Shown here piece by piece: positions 6,967 to 13,807 of a stretch of DNA of 15,159 nt (the first letter of the stretch is position 1; each line of letters starts with the position of its first letter). The notes under the pieces were generated by a model. That model was not told where the DNA came from. It was given only the letters and a program-made list of their open reading frames with translations, and made no database searches. This DNA is from Frankiaceae bacterium (GTDB lineage: Bacteria > Actinomycetota > Actinomycetes > JAFAQI01), in NCBI GenBank assembly GCA_030840615.1, contig JAVEEE010000318.1, positions 1-15,159 of the forward strand, given 5' to 3'. The position numbers and the translations under genes were made by a program.

Positions 6967-7836
6967 GTGCCCAAGAGCTCCAACCGCAAGAACGAGAACC
7001 GCCGGGTCAACCGCGACCGCAAACAACGGCTCGAGCAGATGCGCAAGCAGCAGCGCGCCGCCGAGCGCCGGAAGAACTTCATCTTCGCCGGGTCGGCGAT
7101 CGCGATCGCCATCGCGCTGATCGCCGCCGCGGTCATCCCCGCCTATCTGCACGACCGCAACAAGAAGGCTGCGGGCAAGGAAGGCCATCAGTTCGCACCA
7201 ACCGCAGCCGAGAAGGCCGCCGGCTGCCTGGGCCTGCACAACGACCCCGTCTCGCCGCCGGCGACACACGTCCCAGGCCAACCGGTCGACTACAAAGCGC
7301 AGAAGTTCGGCGACACTCGCGGCGGCACGCAGGCGATTCCGCCGAGCGGCGGACCGCACAACCCGGTCCCGCTCAATGACAAGAACCGCTTCTTTCCCCT
7401 GGACCAGAACCCACGTCCCGAGCGCGCAGTGCACAACCTCGAGCACGGCTACGTCGTCGCCTGGTACGACGACAAGCTCGCCAGCGCCGACGTCGACAAG
7501 CTGAAGTCCCTCGCGACCGATCCTTCGCTCGGCGAGCTGCTGGTCGTCGGCTGGACGCAAGGCGAGCTGCCCTCCAACAAGCACATAGTCCTCACGTCGT
7601 GGGGCCGCACCGACCGATGCGGGTCGGTCTCCGACACGGTCGTCAAGAAGTTCTACGCCGACCACGTCAACACGCTGGCTCCCGAGGTCGGCTCCGGCCC
7701 GGGACCGGAGAACTGCGCCGCGAACCTGCTGCCGTCGACGCCTCCGTGCACCGTGGGGTCGACGACGCCGAGCGCGAGCACGAGCCCGACGACGAGCACG
7801 AAGCCAACGCCGTCGCCTTCGCAGTCGAAGCAGTAG
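6967..7836 (+). CDS. Membrane-anchored DUF3105 protein with Ser/Thr/Pro-rich C-terminal tail
   Basis: 289 residues from GTG. A very basic cytoplasmic N-terminus (1-36, about a third Lys/Arg) precedes one hydrophobic helix (about 37-60, NFIFAGSAIAIAIALIAAAV), so the rest should be outside the membrane (type II or uncleaved anchor). The DUF3105 domain spans about 95-250, with PPSGGPHNPVP (125-135) and the family signature HNLEHGYVV (156-164), followed by HIVLTSWGR (206-214). Cysteines at 87, 218, 250 and 261 are all in the outer part and could form disulphides. The last 30 residues are a low-complexity Ser/Thr/Pro/Lys tail, a possible linker or O-glycosylation site. The family has no established function. 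The gene is divergent from the glycosylase and convergent with the nucleotidyltransferase, with only 8 bp between stops. Confidence 0.88.
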   Translation: MPKSSNRKNENRRVNRDRKQRLEQMRKQQRAAERRKNFIFAGSAIAIAIALIAAAVIPAYLHDRNKKAAGKEGHQFAPTAAEKAAGCLGLHNDPVSPPATHVPGQPVDYKAQKFGDTRGGTQAIPPSGGPHNPVPLNDKNRFFPLDQNPRPERAVHNLEHGYVVAWYDDKLASADVDKLKSLATDPSLGELLVVGWTQGELPSNKHIVLTSWGRTDRCGSVSDTVVKKFYADHVNTLAPEVGSGPGPENCAANLLPSTPPCTVGSTTPSASTSPTTSTKPTPSPSQSKQ

Positions 7837-7844
7837 CGGTCGGC

Positions 7845-8912
7845 TCAGGCGTCGGAGGAGAACCGCACCGCGCAGTCGGGCAGCCGGACGCCGGGCCAAA
7901 CGCGCGCGCCACTGGTGAGCTCGTTGCCTGCTCCGAGCCGGGCGCCGTCACCGACGACCGCGTCCACGAGGCGGCAGCCGTCACCGAGCTCGGCGCCGCG
8001 GCCGATCACCGAGCGCAGCACAGAGACCTCGCTGCCGACCGTGGCGCCGTCCATGACGATCGAGCCGTCGACGGTGCTGCCCGCCTCGACGGCCACGTCC
8101 GGCCCGACTGCCGAGCCGCCCGAGACACGCGCGGCGCCGACGACCCGGGCCGACGGGGACACCCAGGCATCGCCGGGCCGTTCTACGGCGCTCGACGCCA
8201 CGACGCCGCGGACCAGGTCGGCACTCGCGCGCACGTAGGCGGCAGGTGTGCCGACGTCGAGCCAGTACGCGTCCTCGACGTAGCCGACGACGACCGCACC
8301 GGCAGCCAGGAGTGCCGGAAACGTCTCGTGCTCGACCGACACGACGCGCCCGGCAGGGATCGTGTCGATCAGTGCGCGGTCGAAGACGTAGCAGCCGGCA
8401 TTCACCTGGTTGGTCACCGGCTCGGGCGACTTCTCGACGAACGCCGTGACCCTCCCGCGGTCGTCGGTCGGAACGGAGCCGAAAGCACTCGGATCGTCGA
8501 CACGCACCAGGTGCAACGTCGCTACGGCACCGGCGGCTCGATGCGCGGCGATCTGGGCGGGGATGTCGTGGCCGGACAAGATGTCGCCGTTGAGAACCAC
8601 GATCGGGTCCGACGGTCCCGACTCCAGGCGGTCGACGACGTTACGGATGCCACCTCCGGTGCCGAGCGGATCCGTTTCCGTCACGTAGTCGATGCGCAGG
8701 CCGAGCGACGAGCCGTCACCGAAGTGCTCGGAGAACACCTCGGCCCGGTAGGACGTCGCGAGGACGACGTGCTCGATCCCCGCGGTCCGCGCCCGGGCGA
8801 GCTGGTGAGTCAGGAACGGGACGCCGGCAGCCGGCAGCATCGGCTTCGGGGTGCTGATCGTCAGTGGACGGAGCCGGGTGCCTTGTCCCCCGACGAGGAC
8901 GATCGCCTCCAC
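7845..8912 (-). CDS. manB: Sugar-1-phosphate nucleotidyltransferase, probable mannose-1-phosphate guanylyltransferase
   Basis: Likely makes GDP-mannose from GTP and mannose-1-phosphate. 355 residues from GTG, matching the length of the mycobacterial ManB/ManC enzyme (about 359). The N-terminal nucleotidyltransferase domain has the nucleotide loop LVGGQGTRLRPLT (6-18), KPMLP (23-27), TDPLGTGGGI (80-89), the metal-binding VLNGD (106-110), FVEK (158-161), NAGCYVF (171-177) and YWLDVGTP (216-223). From about 243 a left-handed beta-helix of hexapeptide repeats follows. It lies 31 bp after the glycosyltransferase gene on the same strand, so an operon is likely; no good ribosome site is visible before the GTG. 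The sugar specificity (mannose rather than glucose) rests on neighbourhood and length. A glucose-1-phosphate thymidylyl- or uridylyltransferase is possible but less likely. Symbol follows mycobacterial usage. Confidence 0.88.
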   Translation of the reverse strand: MEAIVLVGGQGTRLRPLTISTPKPMLPAAGVPFLTHQLARARTAGIEHVVLATSYRAEVFSEHFGDGSSLGLRIDYVTETDPLGTGGGIRNVVDRLESGPSDPIVVLNGDILSGHDIPAQIAAHRAAGAVATLHLVRVDDPSAFGSVPTDDRGRVTAFVEKSPEPVTNQVNAGCYVFDRALIDTIPAGRVVSVEHETFPALLAAGAVVVGYVEDAYWLDVGTPAAYVRASADLVRGVVASSAVERPGDAWVSPSARVVGAARVSGGSAVGPDVAVEAGSTVDGSIVMDGATVGSEVSVLRSVIGRGAELGDGCRLVDAVVGDGARLGAGNELTSGARVWPGVRLPDCAVRFSSDA

Positions 8913-8943
8913 GTGGGTACCCGACGCCCGATCTCAGGACCGG

Positions 8944-10071
8944 TCAGCCGGACTGCGCGGCGCGGGCGTAAGCAGCGAGGTGCGCCTCGGCGCTGGCCGC
9001 CCACGTGAACTCGCGGGCGCGGCTGAGCGCGGCATCGGCGAGCGCCCGGCGACGTGCCCCATCGTCGAGCAGCGACGACAAGGCCTCCGCGATCTCATCG
9101 ACGCCCGGCTCGGTGTAGGCGACCGCGTCGCCGCCGACTTCTGGGAGCGACAACCGGTGCGTCGTCAGCACCGGAGTGCCGCACGCCATCGCCTCGAGCA
9201 CAGGCAGGCCGAAGCCCTCGCCGTGGCTCGGGTAGGCGACGACCGTCGCGCCACCGAGATAGCCCGGCAGATCGGCGAAGCGCAGGTAGCCCGGCCGCAG
9301 GACGCGCAGATGGCTGGGCACCTCGGCGATCGCCGCGTCGACGTCCTCGTCCCAGCCGCTGCCACCGGCCAGCACGAGAGCCGGCGGCTCGTCGCGCCAA
9401 TGCACCGCCTTGGCCCAGCCGCGGACGAGGTTGGGCACGTTCTTTCGCGGCTCGAGCTGTCCGAGGAACGCGATGTAAGGACCGCGCAGACCCAGCCGGG
9501 CCGCAACCCGGGCCTTGTCGGCATCGGTCGGCACATGGAACACGTCCTGGTCGACGCCGTGGTAGGCGACGTCGATCTTCGTCGAGTCGGCGTCGAGCAC
9601 CCGGACCAGCTCGTCGCGGGTCGCCTTGCTCGGCACGATGACGCGGCTCGCGCGACGCAGCGCGGTGCGGGTCGCCGACCGGAAGAACGTGCCCTTGACC
9701 GCGGTGTGCTGCTCGGGGGTCGTGAAGAACGTCGCGTCGTGGATGGTCACGACGACGGGACGGCCGACCCGCAGCGGCATCGTGTAGTGGGGCGAGTGCA
9801 CGACCTCGGCCATGACCTGCTGGGCGACCAGCGGCAAGCCGGTCTGCTCCCAGGCGAGCCGGGCGGGCCGGTGCGCGATGGCGGCCGGGCCGGCGACGAT
9901 GTCGGCGTGCGGCGCCATCCGCGCGTAGCGCTCGGCGTCGGCACGCTGGGAGACGATCGCGAGGTTGGCGTCGACGAGCGACAGAGCAGACAGCAAACCA
10001 TCGACGTAACGGCCAACTCCCCCGCGGTCAGCGGGGACGGCCGTCGCGTCGACGAGTACGCGGGGGGCCAC
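8944..10071 (-). CDS. GT4-family glycosyltransferase
   Basis: Transfers a sugar from a nucleotide donor with retention of configuration. 375 residues from GTG. GT-B fold: the N-terminal domain contains DRGGVGRYVDGLL (15-27), with the acceptor-side glycine loop, and VVTIHDATFF (107-116). The C-terminal domain contains IAFLGQLEPRKNVPNLVRGW (200-219), with the donor-phosphate-binding Arg209/Lys210, and EGFGLPVLEAMACGTPVL (285-302), whose Glu285 and Glu293 form the E-x7-E pair. No signal peptide or membrane helices, so it probably acts on the inner face of the membrane. In M. tuberculosis the corresponding place next to manB holds the rhamnosyltransferase wbbL, which is a GT2 enzyme; this gene is not its homologue. 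Acceptor and donor are unknown. GDP-mannose is an attractive donor because of the neighbour. A clear ribosome site precedes the GTG. Confidence 0.92.
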   Translation of the reverse strand: MAPRVLVDATAVPADRGGVGRYVDGLLSALSLVDANLAIVSQRADAERYARMAPHADIVAGPAAIAHRPARLAWEQTGLPLVAQQVMAEVVHSPHYTMPLRVGRPVVVTIHDATFFTTPEQHTAVKGTFFRSATRTALRRASRVIVPSKATRDELVRVLDADSTKIDVAYHGVDQDVFHVPTDADKARVAARLGLRGPYIAFLGQLEPRKNVPNLVRGWAKAVHWRDEPPALVLAGGSGWDEDVDAAIAEVPSHLRVLRPGYLRFADLPGYLGGATVVAYPSHGEGFGLPVLEAMACGTPVLTTHRLSLPEVGGDAVAYTEPGVDEIAEALSSLLDDGARRRALADAALSRAREFTWAASAEAHLAAYARAAQSG

Positions 10072-10079
10072 GGTTCGGG

Positions 10080-10088
10080 CTCCCTCCC
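10080..10088 (-). promoter_or_regulatory. Ribosome binding site of the GT4 gene
   Basis: On the minus strand this reads GGGAGGGAG, 8 bases before the GTG at 10071. A strong, well-spaced site that fixes this GTG as the start. Confidence 0.75.
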
Positions 10089-10118
10089 GTTCATCGACGT
10101 TTCGTTGGACTTCAGCGG

Positions 10119-10124
10119 TGTCAA
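10119..10124 (-). promoter_or_regulatory. Possible -35 hexamer upstream of the GT4 gene
   Basis: On the minus strand this is a perfect TTGACA in the 90-bp gap between the amidase stop and the GT4 start. The sequence 17-18 bases downstream (AACGTC/ACGTCG) is a poor -10, so an internal promoter for the glycosyltransferase and nucleotidyltransferase genes is only possible. No hairpin terminator is seen in the gap. Confidence 0.25.
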
Positions 10125-10161
10125 GCCTACGCCGCGAATCGCCCGGCCACCGTGCAGACCG

Positions 10162-12921
10162 TCATTCCACGACGACGGACACGACACGGGATGTCTGCCG
10201 GTGCGACGTGGCGCGATAGGCCGCGGTGTGACGCGGGTGCAGGCTGACGGTCCAGCGACCGCCGGCCGGCACGGTCATCCGTGTCATCACCTTCCAGACC
10301 GTGGCCCCGGCGAGACGGCGGTAGAGCGTCACGTGCTCGCCCGGGATCGCCCGCCCGTGCACGACCGCCAGGTGCCGCGACGCCACCGAACCCGGTGCGT
10401 GGATGCTCGGTACGACGACGGTCGATCCCGTCGCCGAGGTGCCGGACGGCGAGGTGACCCGCCAGACCGTGTCGTGCCGGAAGACGAAGCGGAACGTCCA
10501 CGAGGCGTCGGCGGCGGCGCGAACCGCTCCCCGCGCGACGAAGCGAGTCGACCCGGCGGGTGCGGTCCAGATCGTCACGACGTCGCCGGGCACCGCTGAG
10601 CCGCGCAGGTAGTGGGGCTTGCGCCAGCCGGAGCGCGTCGGTCCGGCCACCGTGGGCGCGAAGACCGGTTGGATCGTCACGCTGCCGGTCGCCGGGGTGC
10701 CGTGGCCCGTGGAGATCCGCCACTTCACCGCGTCGCCGGGGGCGTCCGCGATCGGCAGCCGGGCGGCGTACTTCCCGTCCGAGCCGGCGGTGACGGTGCG
10801 GACCGTCGCCCACGAACCGCCGGGGGGCCGGGCGGACAGTGTCACCGGCACCGGGCCACCCGCGTTTCCCCGCACGAACACATGGCGCCCGGCGTAACCG
10901 TCGGTCGGTGCAGCGGCCGTCGGGCTCGACAGCGGGTAGGCGACCGCGTGCGCGGACTGCAGACCGCGACCGTCGACGGCCCAGAACGACGTCGGGGTCG
11001 TCGGTGTGAACGCTGTCGACCAGGTGCCGTCCGAAGCGACTGGAAGCACCGGGCCGGTTGTCGGCGTCGTCGCGGCCTTGGCCTGGGTGACGAGCCGCAC
11101 GGTCGCCGCCGGAGCCGCGAGCGCGGTCCCCTGGACCGTCACCGGCGAGCCGGCGTCGACGGAGACGGTCGGTCCGACGGGAGCACTGAGAGTCGGTCCG
11201 ACGCGCGTCGTCCGGTTGCGCTGGTAGGTCGGCACCTGGGTGTCGGCCGCCGTCCACGTGAGGTCACGCGTCGCGTCGACAGGCGCCGAGGCGCCCGTCC
11301 ACTTGCCGGCGGACGAGACCGTGAACGTCCCGACCGGCTGGGCGCCGGCCGGACCGCTGACCGAGACCGCCACCTTGTGACCCGGGATGCCGGTGCCCCG
11401 GGCGACCACCGGGCTGTTGAGCGATGTCTGTGCCGGGGCACGTAGTGACAGCGGCGGTGTCACCGTCACGGTCGTCTGCCACGAGCGGGCGACGACGCCG
11501 TCCGCCCGGTGACCGGTGAGGTGCAACGTGTAGACGCCGGGTGGAACCAGCACCTCGGCGTCGTCCGCGAGGTCCCAGTCGGCCGCGACCGGTGTCGACC
11601 GGGTCGCCGTGCCCGACATGGTGCGGACCACCTGACCGCCGGCGGTGGCGACGGTGAGCTGCCACGTCTGCTTGCCAAGCACGTTGGCGCCGAGATCCAC
11701 CGCGCCGGACGCCATCTTCACCGTCGACGGCGCGGCCGCGGGGCGGACGAAACCGGCGCCCATGACCGACCGGATGCCGCTACGGATCGCCGGCAGGTCG
11801 GCGTAGGCGGCGTGCCCCGGGCACGTCGTGTAGTCGGCGTCGCGGTGACCGGAAACCGTCGAGAACCTGACGTCGGTGCCGGCCCGGTGACGGGAACCGC
11901 TGAACGACGCGGCCGTGAGCACGGACGTCCGGGTGGGGTCCCGGTAGTAGCCGCCGAGCCGCCAGGCAAACAGCTTCTCGACCGCGGACAACATCGCGGC
12001 ACTCGGCTGCGCCGAGTCGTAGGTGCCGATCAGGGAGGTGCCGAAGCTGTCGTAGTTGAAGCCACCCGTGTGGGCGCCGATCACGGCGCGGGTGATGCCG
12101 CCGTAACGCCCTTCCCAGATCCGGCCGAACCTGTCGACCAGGTAGTTGTAGCCCACGTCGCACCAGCCGTTGCCCTGCACGTGGTAGGCGTAGATCCCGC
12201 GGATGATGCCGGGGACCGCCGCACGGGAGTAGCCGTTGCCGGTGTCCGTGTGGTGGATGAACCCCATCTTGATCGTCGGCGAGTAGTCCGGGCCGGCGGG
12301 ACAGGCAGACCGGCGCAGGCTCTCGTCGGCGCCCCAGTCGGATCGCGTGTAGATGGTCGGGCGCGACGCCGACGCCTCCGCCACCGCACCTCCGAACGTC
12401 GTCGCGGGCCGGGGGTCGGCGTCGGCGGAGCTGGTGCCACCGTCGACGAGCAGCATCGTGAGATCGCTGGGGAGCGCGGCGGGGGCGTCGGTCCGCCCCA
12501 CGACGCGTGCGCGGACACCGTCGGCGTCGCCGACCCACACCGGTTCCGCCGTCTGCAGGGTGCCGCGGACGCGGGCGGAGCGCAGCGCGTCGGCGCTGCC
12601 ACCGTCGGCACCGCCGTCCTCGGCACTCAGCGCAGTCCACGGTGTCCAGCCGCTCACGCGGTGCACCTGGAACTCCACGCTCGTCGTCCCGGCGTCCAGT
12701 GTCCCGTTGCGCCAGCGTGCGCCGACGAGCTGGAACACGTGCGTCGTCGGACGGTCGAGCCGGGCGAGCACGCCGTGCCCGGCCGGGCTCAGCCGAAGCG
12801 GCAGTGCGGACACATGCGGCGCTACTGCGTGGGCCTGCACGACCGGCCGGCTCGCGACCGGCAGGACGAGCTGGACAAGCACGCCTGCGGCGACGGTCAG
12901 GGCGGAGAGCAGGCGGCGCAC
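10162..12921 (-). CDS. Secreted N-acetylmuramoyl-L-alanine amidase (PGRP/Amidase_2) with C-terminal Ig-like modules
   Basis: Cuts the amide bond between muramic acid and L-alanine in peptidoglycan, outside the cell. 919 residues from GTG. A signal peptide is visible: MRRLL, a hydrophobic stretch to about residue 22, and Ala-rich residues after it. Residues 35-165 are an N-terminal region of unclear fold. The amidase domain covers about 188-390: TIYTRSDWGADESLR (189-203), FIHHTDTGNGY (221-231), the core CDVGYNYLVDRFGRIWEGR (254-272) with Tyr258, and SGHRDADYTTCPG (357-369). His223 or His224, His359 and Cys367 match the zinc ligands of T7-lysozyme-type amidases, so it should be active. A FlgD-Ig-like module follows (about 405-490), then roughly four or five Ig-like modules of 80-95 residues with shared phrases such as ARGTGIPGHKV, LRGSAVPGDVV and VHGRAIPGEHV. 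These probably form a stalk or wall-binding region. No sorting signal or C-terminal anchor. Confidence 0.93.
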   Translation of the reverse strand: MRRLLSALTVAAGVLVQLVLPVASRPVVQAHAVAPHVSALPLRLSPAGHGVLARLDRPTTHVFQLVGARWRNGTLDAGTTSVEFQVHRVSGWTPWTALSAEDGGADGGSADALRSARVRGTLQTAEPVWVGDADGVRARVVGRTDAPAALPSDLTMLLVDGGTSSADADPRPATTFGGAVAEASASRPTIYTRSDWGADESLRRSACPAGPDYSPTIKMGFIHHTDTGNGYSRAAVPGIIRGIYAYHVQGNGWCDVGYNYLVDRFGRIWEGRYGGITRAVIGAHTGGFNYDSFGTSLIGTYDSAQPSAAMLSAVEKLFAWRLGGYYRDPTRTSVLTAASFSGSRHRAGTDVRFSTVSGHRDADYTTCPGHAAYADLPAIRSGIRSVMGAGFVRPAAAPSTVKMASGAVDLGANVLGKQTWQLTVATAGGQVVRTMSGTATRSTPVAADWDLADDAEVLVPPGVYTLHLTGHRADGVVARSWQTTVTVTPPLSLRAPAQTSLNSPVVARGTGIPGHKVAVSVSGPAGAQPVGTFTVSSAGKWTGASAPVDATRDLTWTAADTQVPTYQRNRTTRVGPTLSAPVGPTVSVDAGSPVTVQGTALAAPAATVRLVTQAKAATTPTTGPVLPVASDGTWSTAFTPTTPTSFWAVDGRGLQSAHAVAYPLSSPTAAAPTDGYAGRHVFVRGNAGGPVPVTLSARPPGGSWATVRTVTAGSDGKYAARLPIADAPGDAVKWRISTGHGTPATGSVTIQPVFAPTVAGPTRSGWRKPHYLRGSAVPGDVVTIWTAPAGSTRFVARGAVRAAADASWTFRFVFRHDTVWRVTSPSGTSATGSTVVVPSIHAPGSVASRHLAVVHGRAIPGEHVTLYRRLAGATVWKVMTRMTVPAGGRWTVSLHPRHTAAYRATSHRQTSRVVSVVVE

Positions 12922-12930
12922 GACAGCGGA

Positions 12931-12935
12931 CTCCG
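12931..12935 (-). promoter_or_regulatory. Ribosome binding site of the amidase gene
   Basis: On the minus strand this is CGGAG, 9 bases before the GTG at 12921. It supports that start, which also yields a proper signal peptide. Confidence 0.55.
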
Positions 12936-12993
12936 AGGGTCAGGGACGGGTACGCGGGTCAGGGTTCATTACTCCGATCGGCTCCACCATGAC

Positions 12994-13016
12994 GTCACTT
13001 CAGTCACAGGCGTCAA
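12994..13016. promoter_or_regulatory. Triple GTCA(C) direct repeat with 9-bp period, possible MtrA operator
   Basis: On the plus strand three units start at 12994, 13003 and 13012: GTCACTTCA, GTCACAGGC and GTCAACCGA. The GTCA core recurs at exactly 9-bp intervals, and the first two share GTCAC. The block lies 73-95 bp upstream of the amidase GTG and 44-66 bp upstream of the divergent TIGR03089 start. From memory, the mycobacterial response regulator MtrA binds 9-nt direct repeats resembling GTCACAgcg, and its known targets in Actinobacteria include peptidoglycan hydrolase genes. The second unit is a close match. Which gene is controlled is inference; the amidase is the natural candidate. Confidence 0.4.
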
Positions 13017-13047
13017 CCGAATCGCCGAAAGAGACAGGAATGTGGCG

Positions 13048-13053
13048 GACAAT
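13048..13053 (+). promoter_or_regulatory. Candidate -10 element for a leaderless TIGR03089 transcript
   Basis: GACAAT matches TATAAT at four of six positions and stands 6 bases before the GTG at 13060. That is the spacing expected if the transcript begins at the start codon. No Shine-Dalgarno sequence suits that GTG. Weak evidence. Confidence 0.25.
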
Positions 13054-13059
13054 CTCGGC

Positions 13060-13797
13060 GTGACAACGACCCCGGCCGCGGTGCTGGCCCACGAGCTGCA
13101 GCGCGATGGCGCCCGGCCGTTTCTCACCTGGTACGACGACGCGACAGGCGAGCGGGTCGAGCTCTCGGTCGCCACCACGGCCAACTGGGCGGCAAAGATC
13201 GGCAACTACCTCGCGGACGAGCTGGGCGTGGGGCCCGGCGACGACGTGGCAGTGCTGCTGCCGATGCATTGGCAGACCGCGGTGGTGCTCCTGGGCGTGT
13301 GGAACGTGGGTGCGGCGGCACACACCGATGTCAACGCGACCTCCTCCGCCGCCGTCACGAGCGCGGACCGTCGCGAGGAGGCGCGCCGGCAGCTGGCCGA
13401 CTTCGAGGTGCTGACTCTCGGGCTCGAGCCCATGGGTGTAGGGCTGTCACAGCTCGTCGCGGCGCAGCCGGACGACTTCGCGGGGCCGCCGGCAAGACCG
13501 GACCTCCCGGCTCTTGTCGTCGGCGATCGGAGGTGGAGCCACGGCGAGCTCGCCGCAGCCGCGGCCCACGGCGCTGCCCACCACGGTCTCGACGCCGAGA
13601 GCCGGGTGCTGTCGACGCTGCCCTTCGACACGGTCGACGGGCTCGACACCGGCCTGCTGCTGCCGCTGGCCGCGGGCGGTTCCGTCGTACTGGTCGCGAG
13701 CGCAGACGAGTCGCTGCTGGCCGAACGATGCCGCTCCGAGCGGGTGACGCACACCGCCGGCGTCACCGTCGCGGGCGTACCCCGCCTCGATCGCTGA
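13060..13797 (+). CDS. TIGR03089 family protein, shortened relative of acyl-CoA/AMP-dependent synthetases
   Basis: 245 residues from the GTG at 13060. Residues 1-95 resemble the N-terminus of adenylate-forming enzymes: FLTWYDDATGERVELS, NWAAKIGNYLADELGVGPGD and VAVLLPMHWQTAVVLLGVW. The later LSTLPFDTVDGLDTGLLLPLAAGGSVVLV matches the segment around motif A4 of those enzymes. Between them, where the ATP-binding Ser/Thr/Gly-rich loop (TSGTTGxPK) should be, the chain reads ALVVGDRRWSHGELAAAA, with no such loop. The large ATP-grasping and C-terminal lysine domains are also absent. It is therefore unlikely to be a working synthetase. Function is unknown; conservation next to envelope genes in Actinobacteria is from memory. 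An upstream GTG at 13042 in frame is possible. I prefer 13060 because it gives the N-terminus MTTTPAAVLA that I recall for this family. The stop lies 10 bp from the convergent CoA-transferase stop. Confidence 0.85.
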   Translation: MTTTPAAVLAHELQRDGARPFLTWYDDATGERVELSVATTANWAAKIGNYLADELGVGPGDDVAVLLPMHWQTAVVLLGVWNVGAAAHTDVNATSSAAVTSADRREEARRQLADFEVLTLGLEPMGVGLSQLVAAQPDDFAGPPARPDLPALVVGDRRWSHGELAAAAAHGAAHHGLDAESRVLSTLPFDTVDGLDTGLLLPLAAGGSVVLVASADESLLAERCRSERVTHTAGVTVAGVPRLDR

Positions 13798-13807
13798 CCA
13801 ACCGTTG

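Noticed and set aside
7740..7833. GAGCACGA-like short repeats at the end of the DUF3105 gene as a DNA repeat element
   Set aside because: They are codon-level repetition of Ser/Thr/Pro in a low-complexity protein tail.
8851..10599. A 582-codon plus-strand frame opposite the glycosyltransferase and amidase ends
   Set aside because: Shadow of two well-supported minus-strand genes; no domain recognisable.
12991..12998. Six-base palindrome GACGTC in the amidase/TIGR03089 gap as an operator
   Set aside because: Too short to stand alone. It overlaps the first unit of the direct repeat, which explains the pattern better.
11509..13041. In-frame upstream extension of the TIGR03089 gene
   Set aside because: It runs antisense to the amidase gene with no conserved sequence. 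The family N-terminus begins close to 13060.
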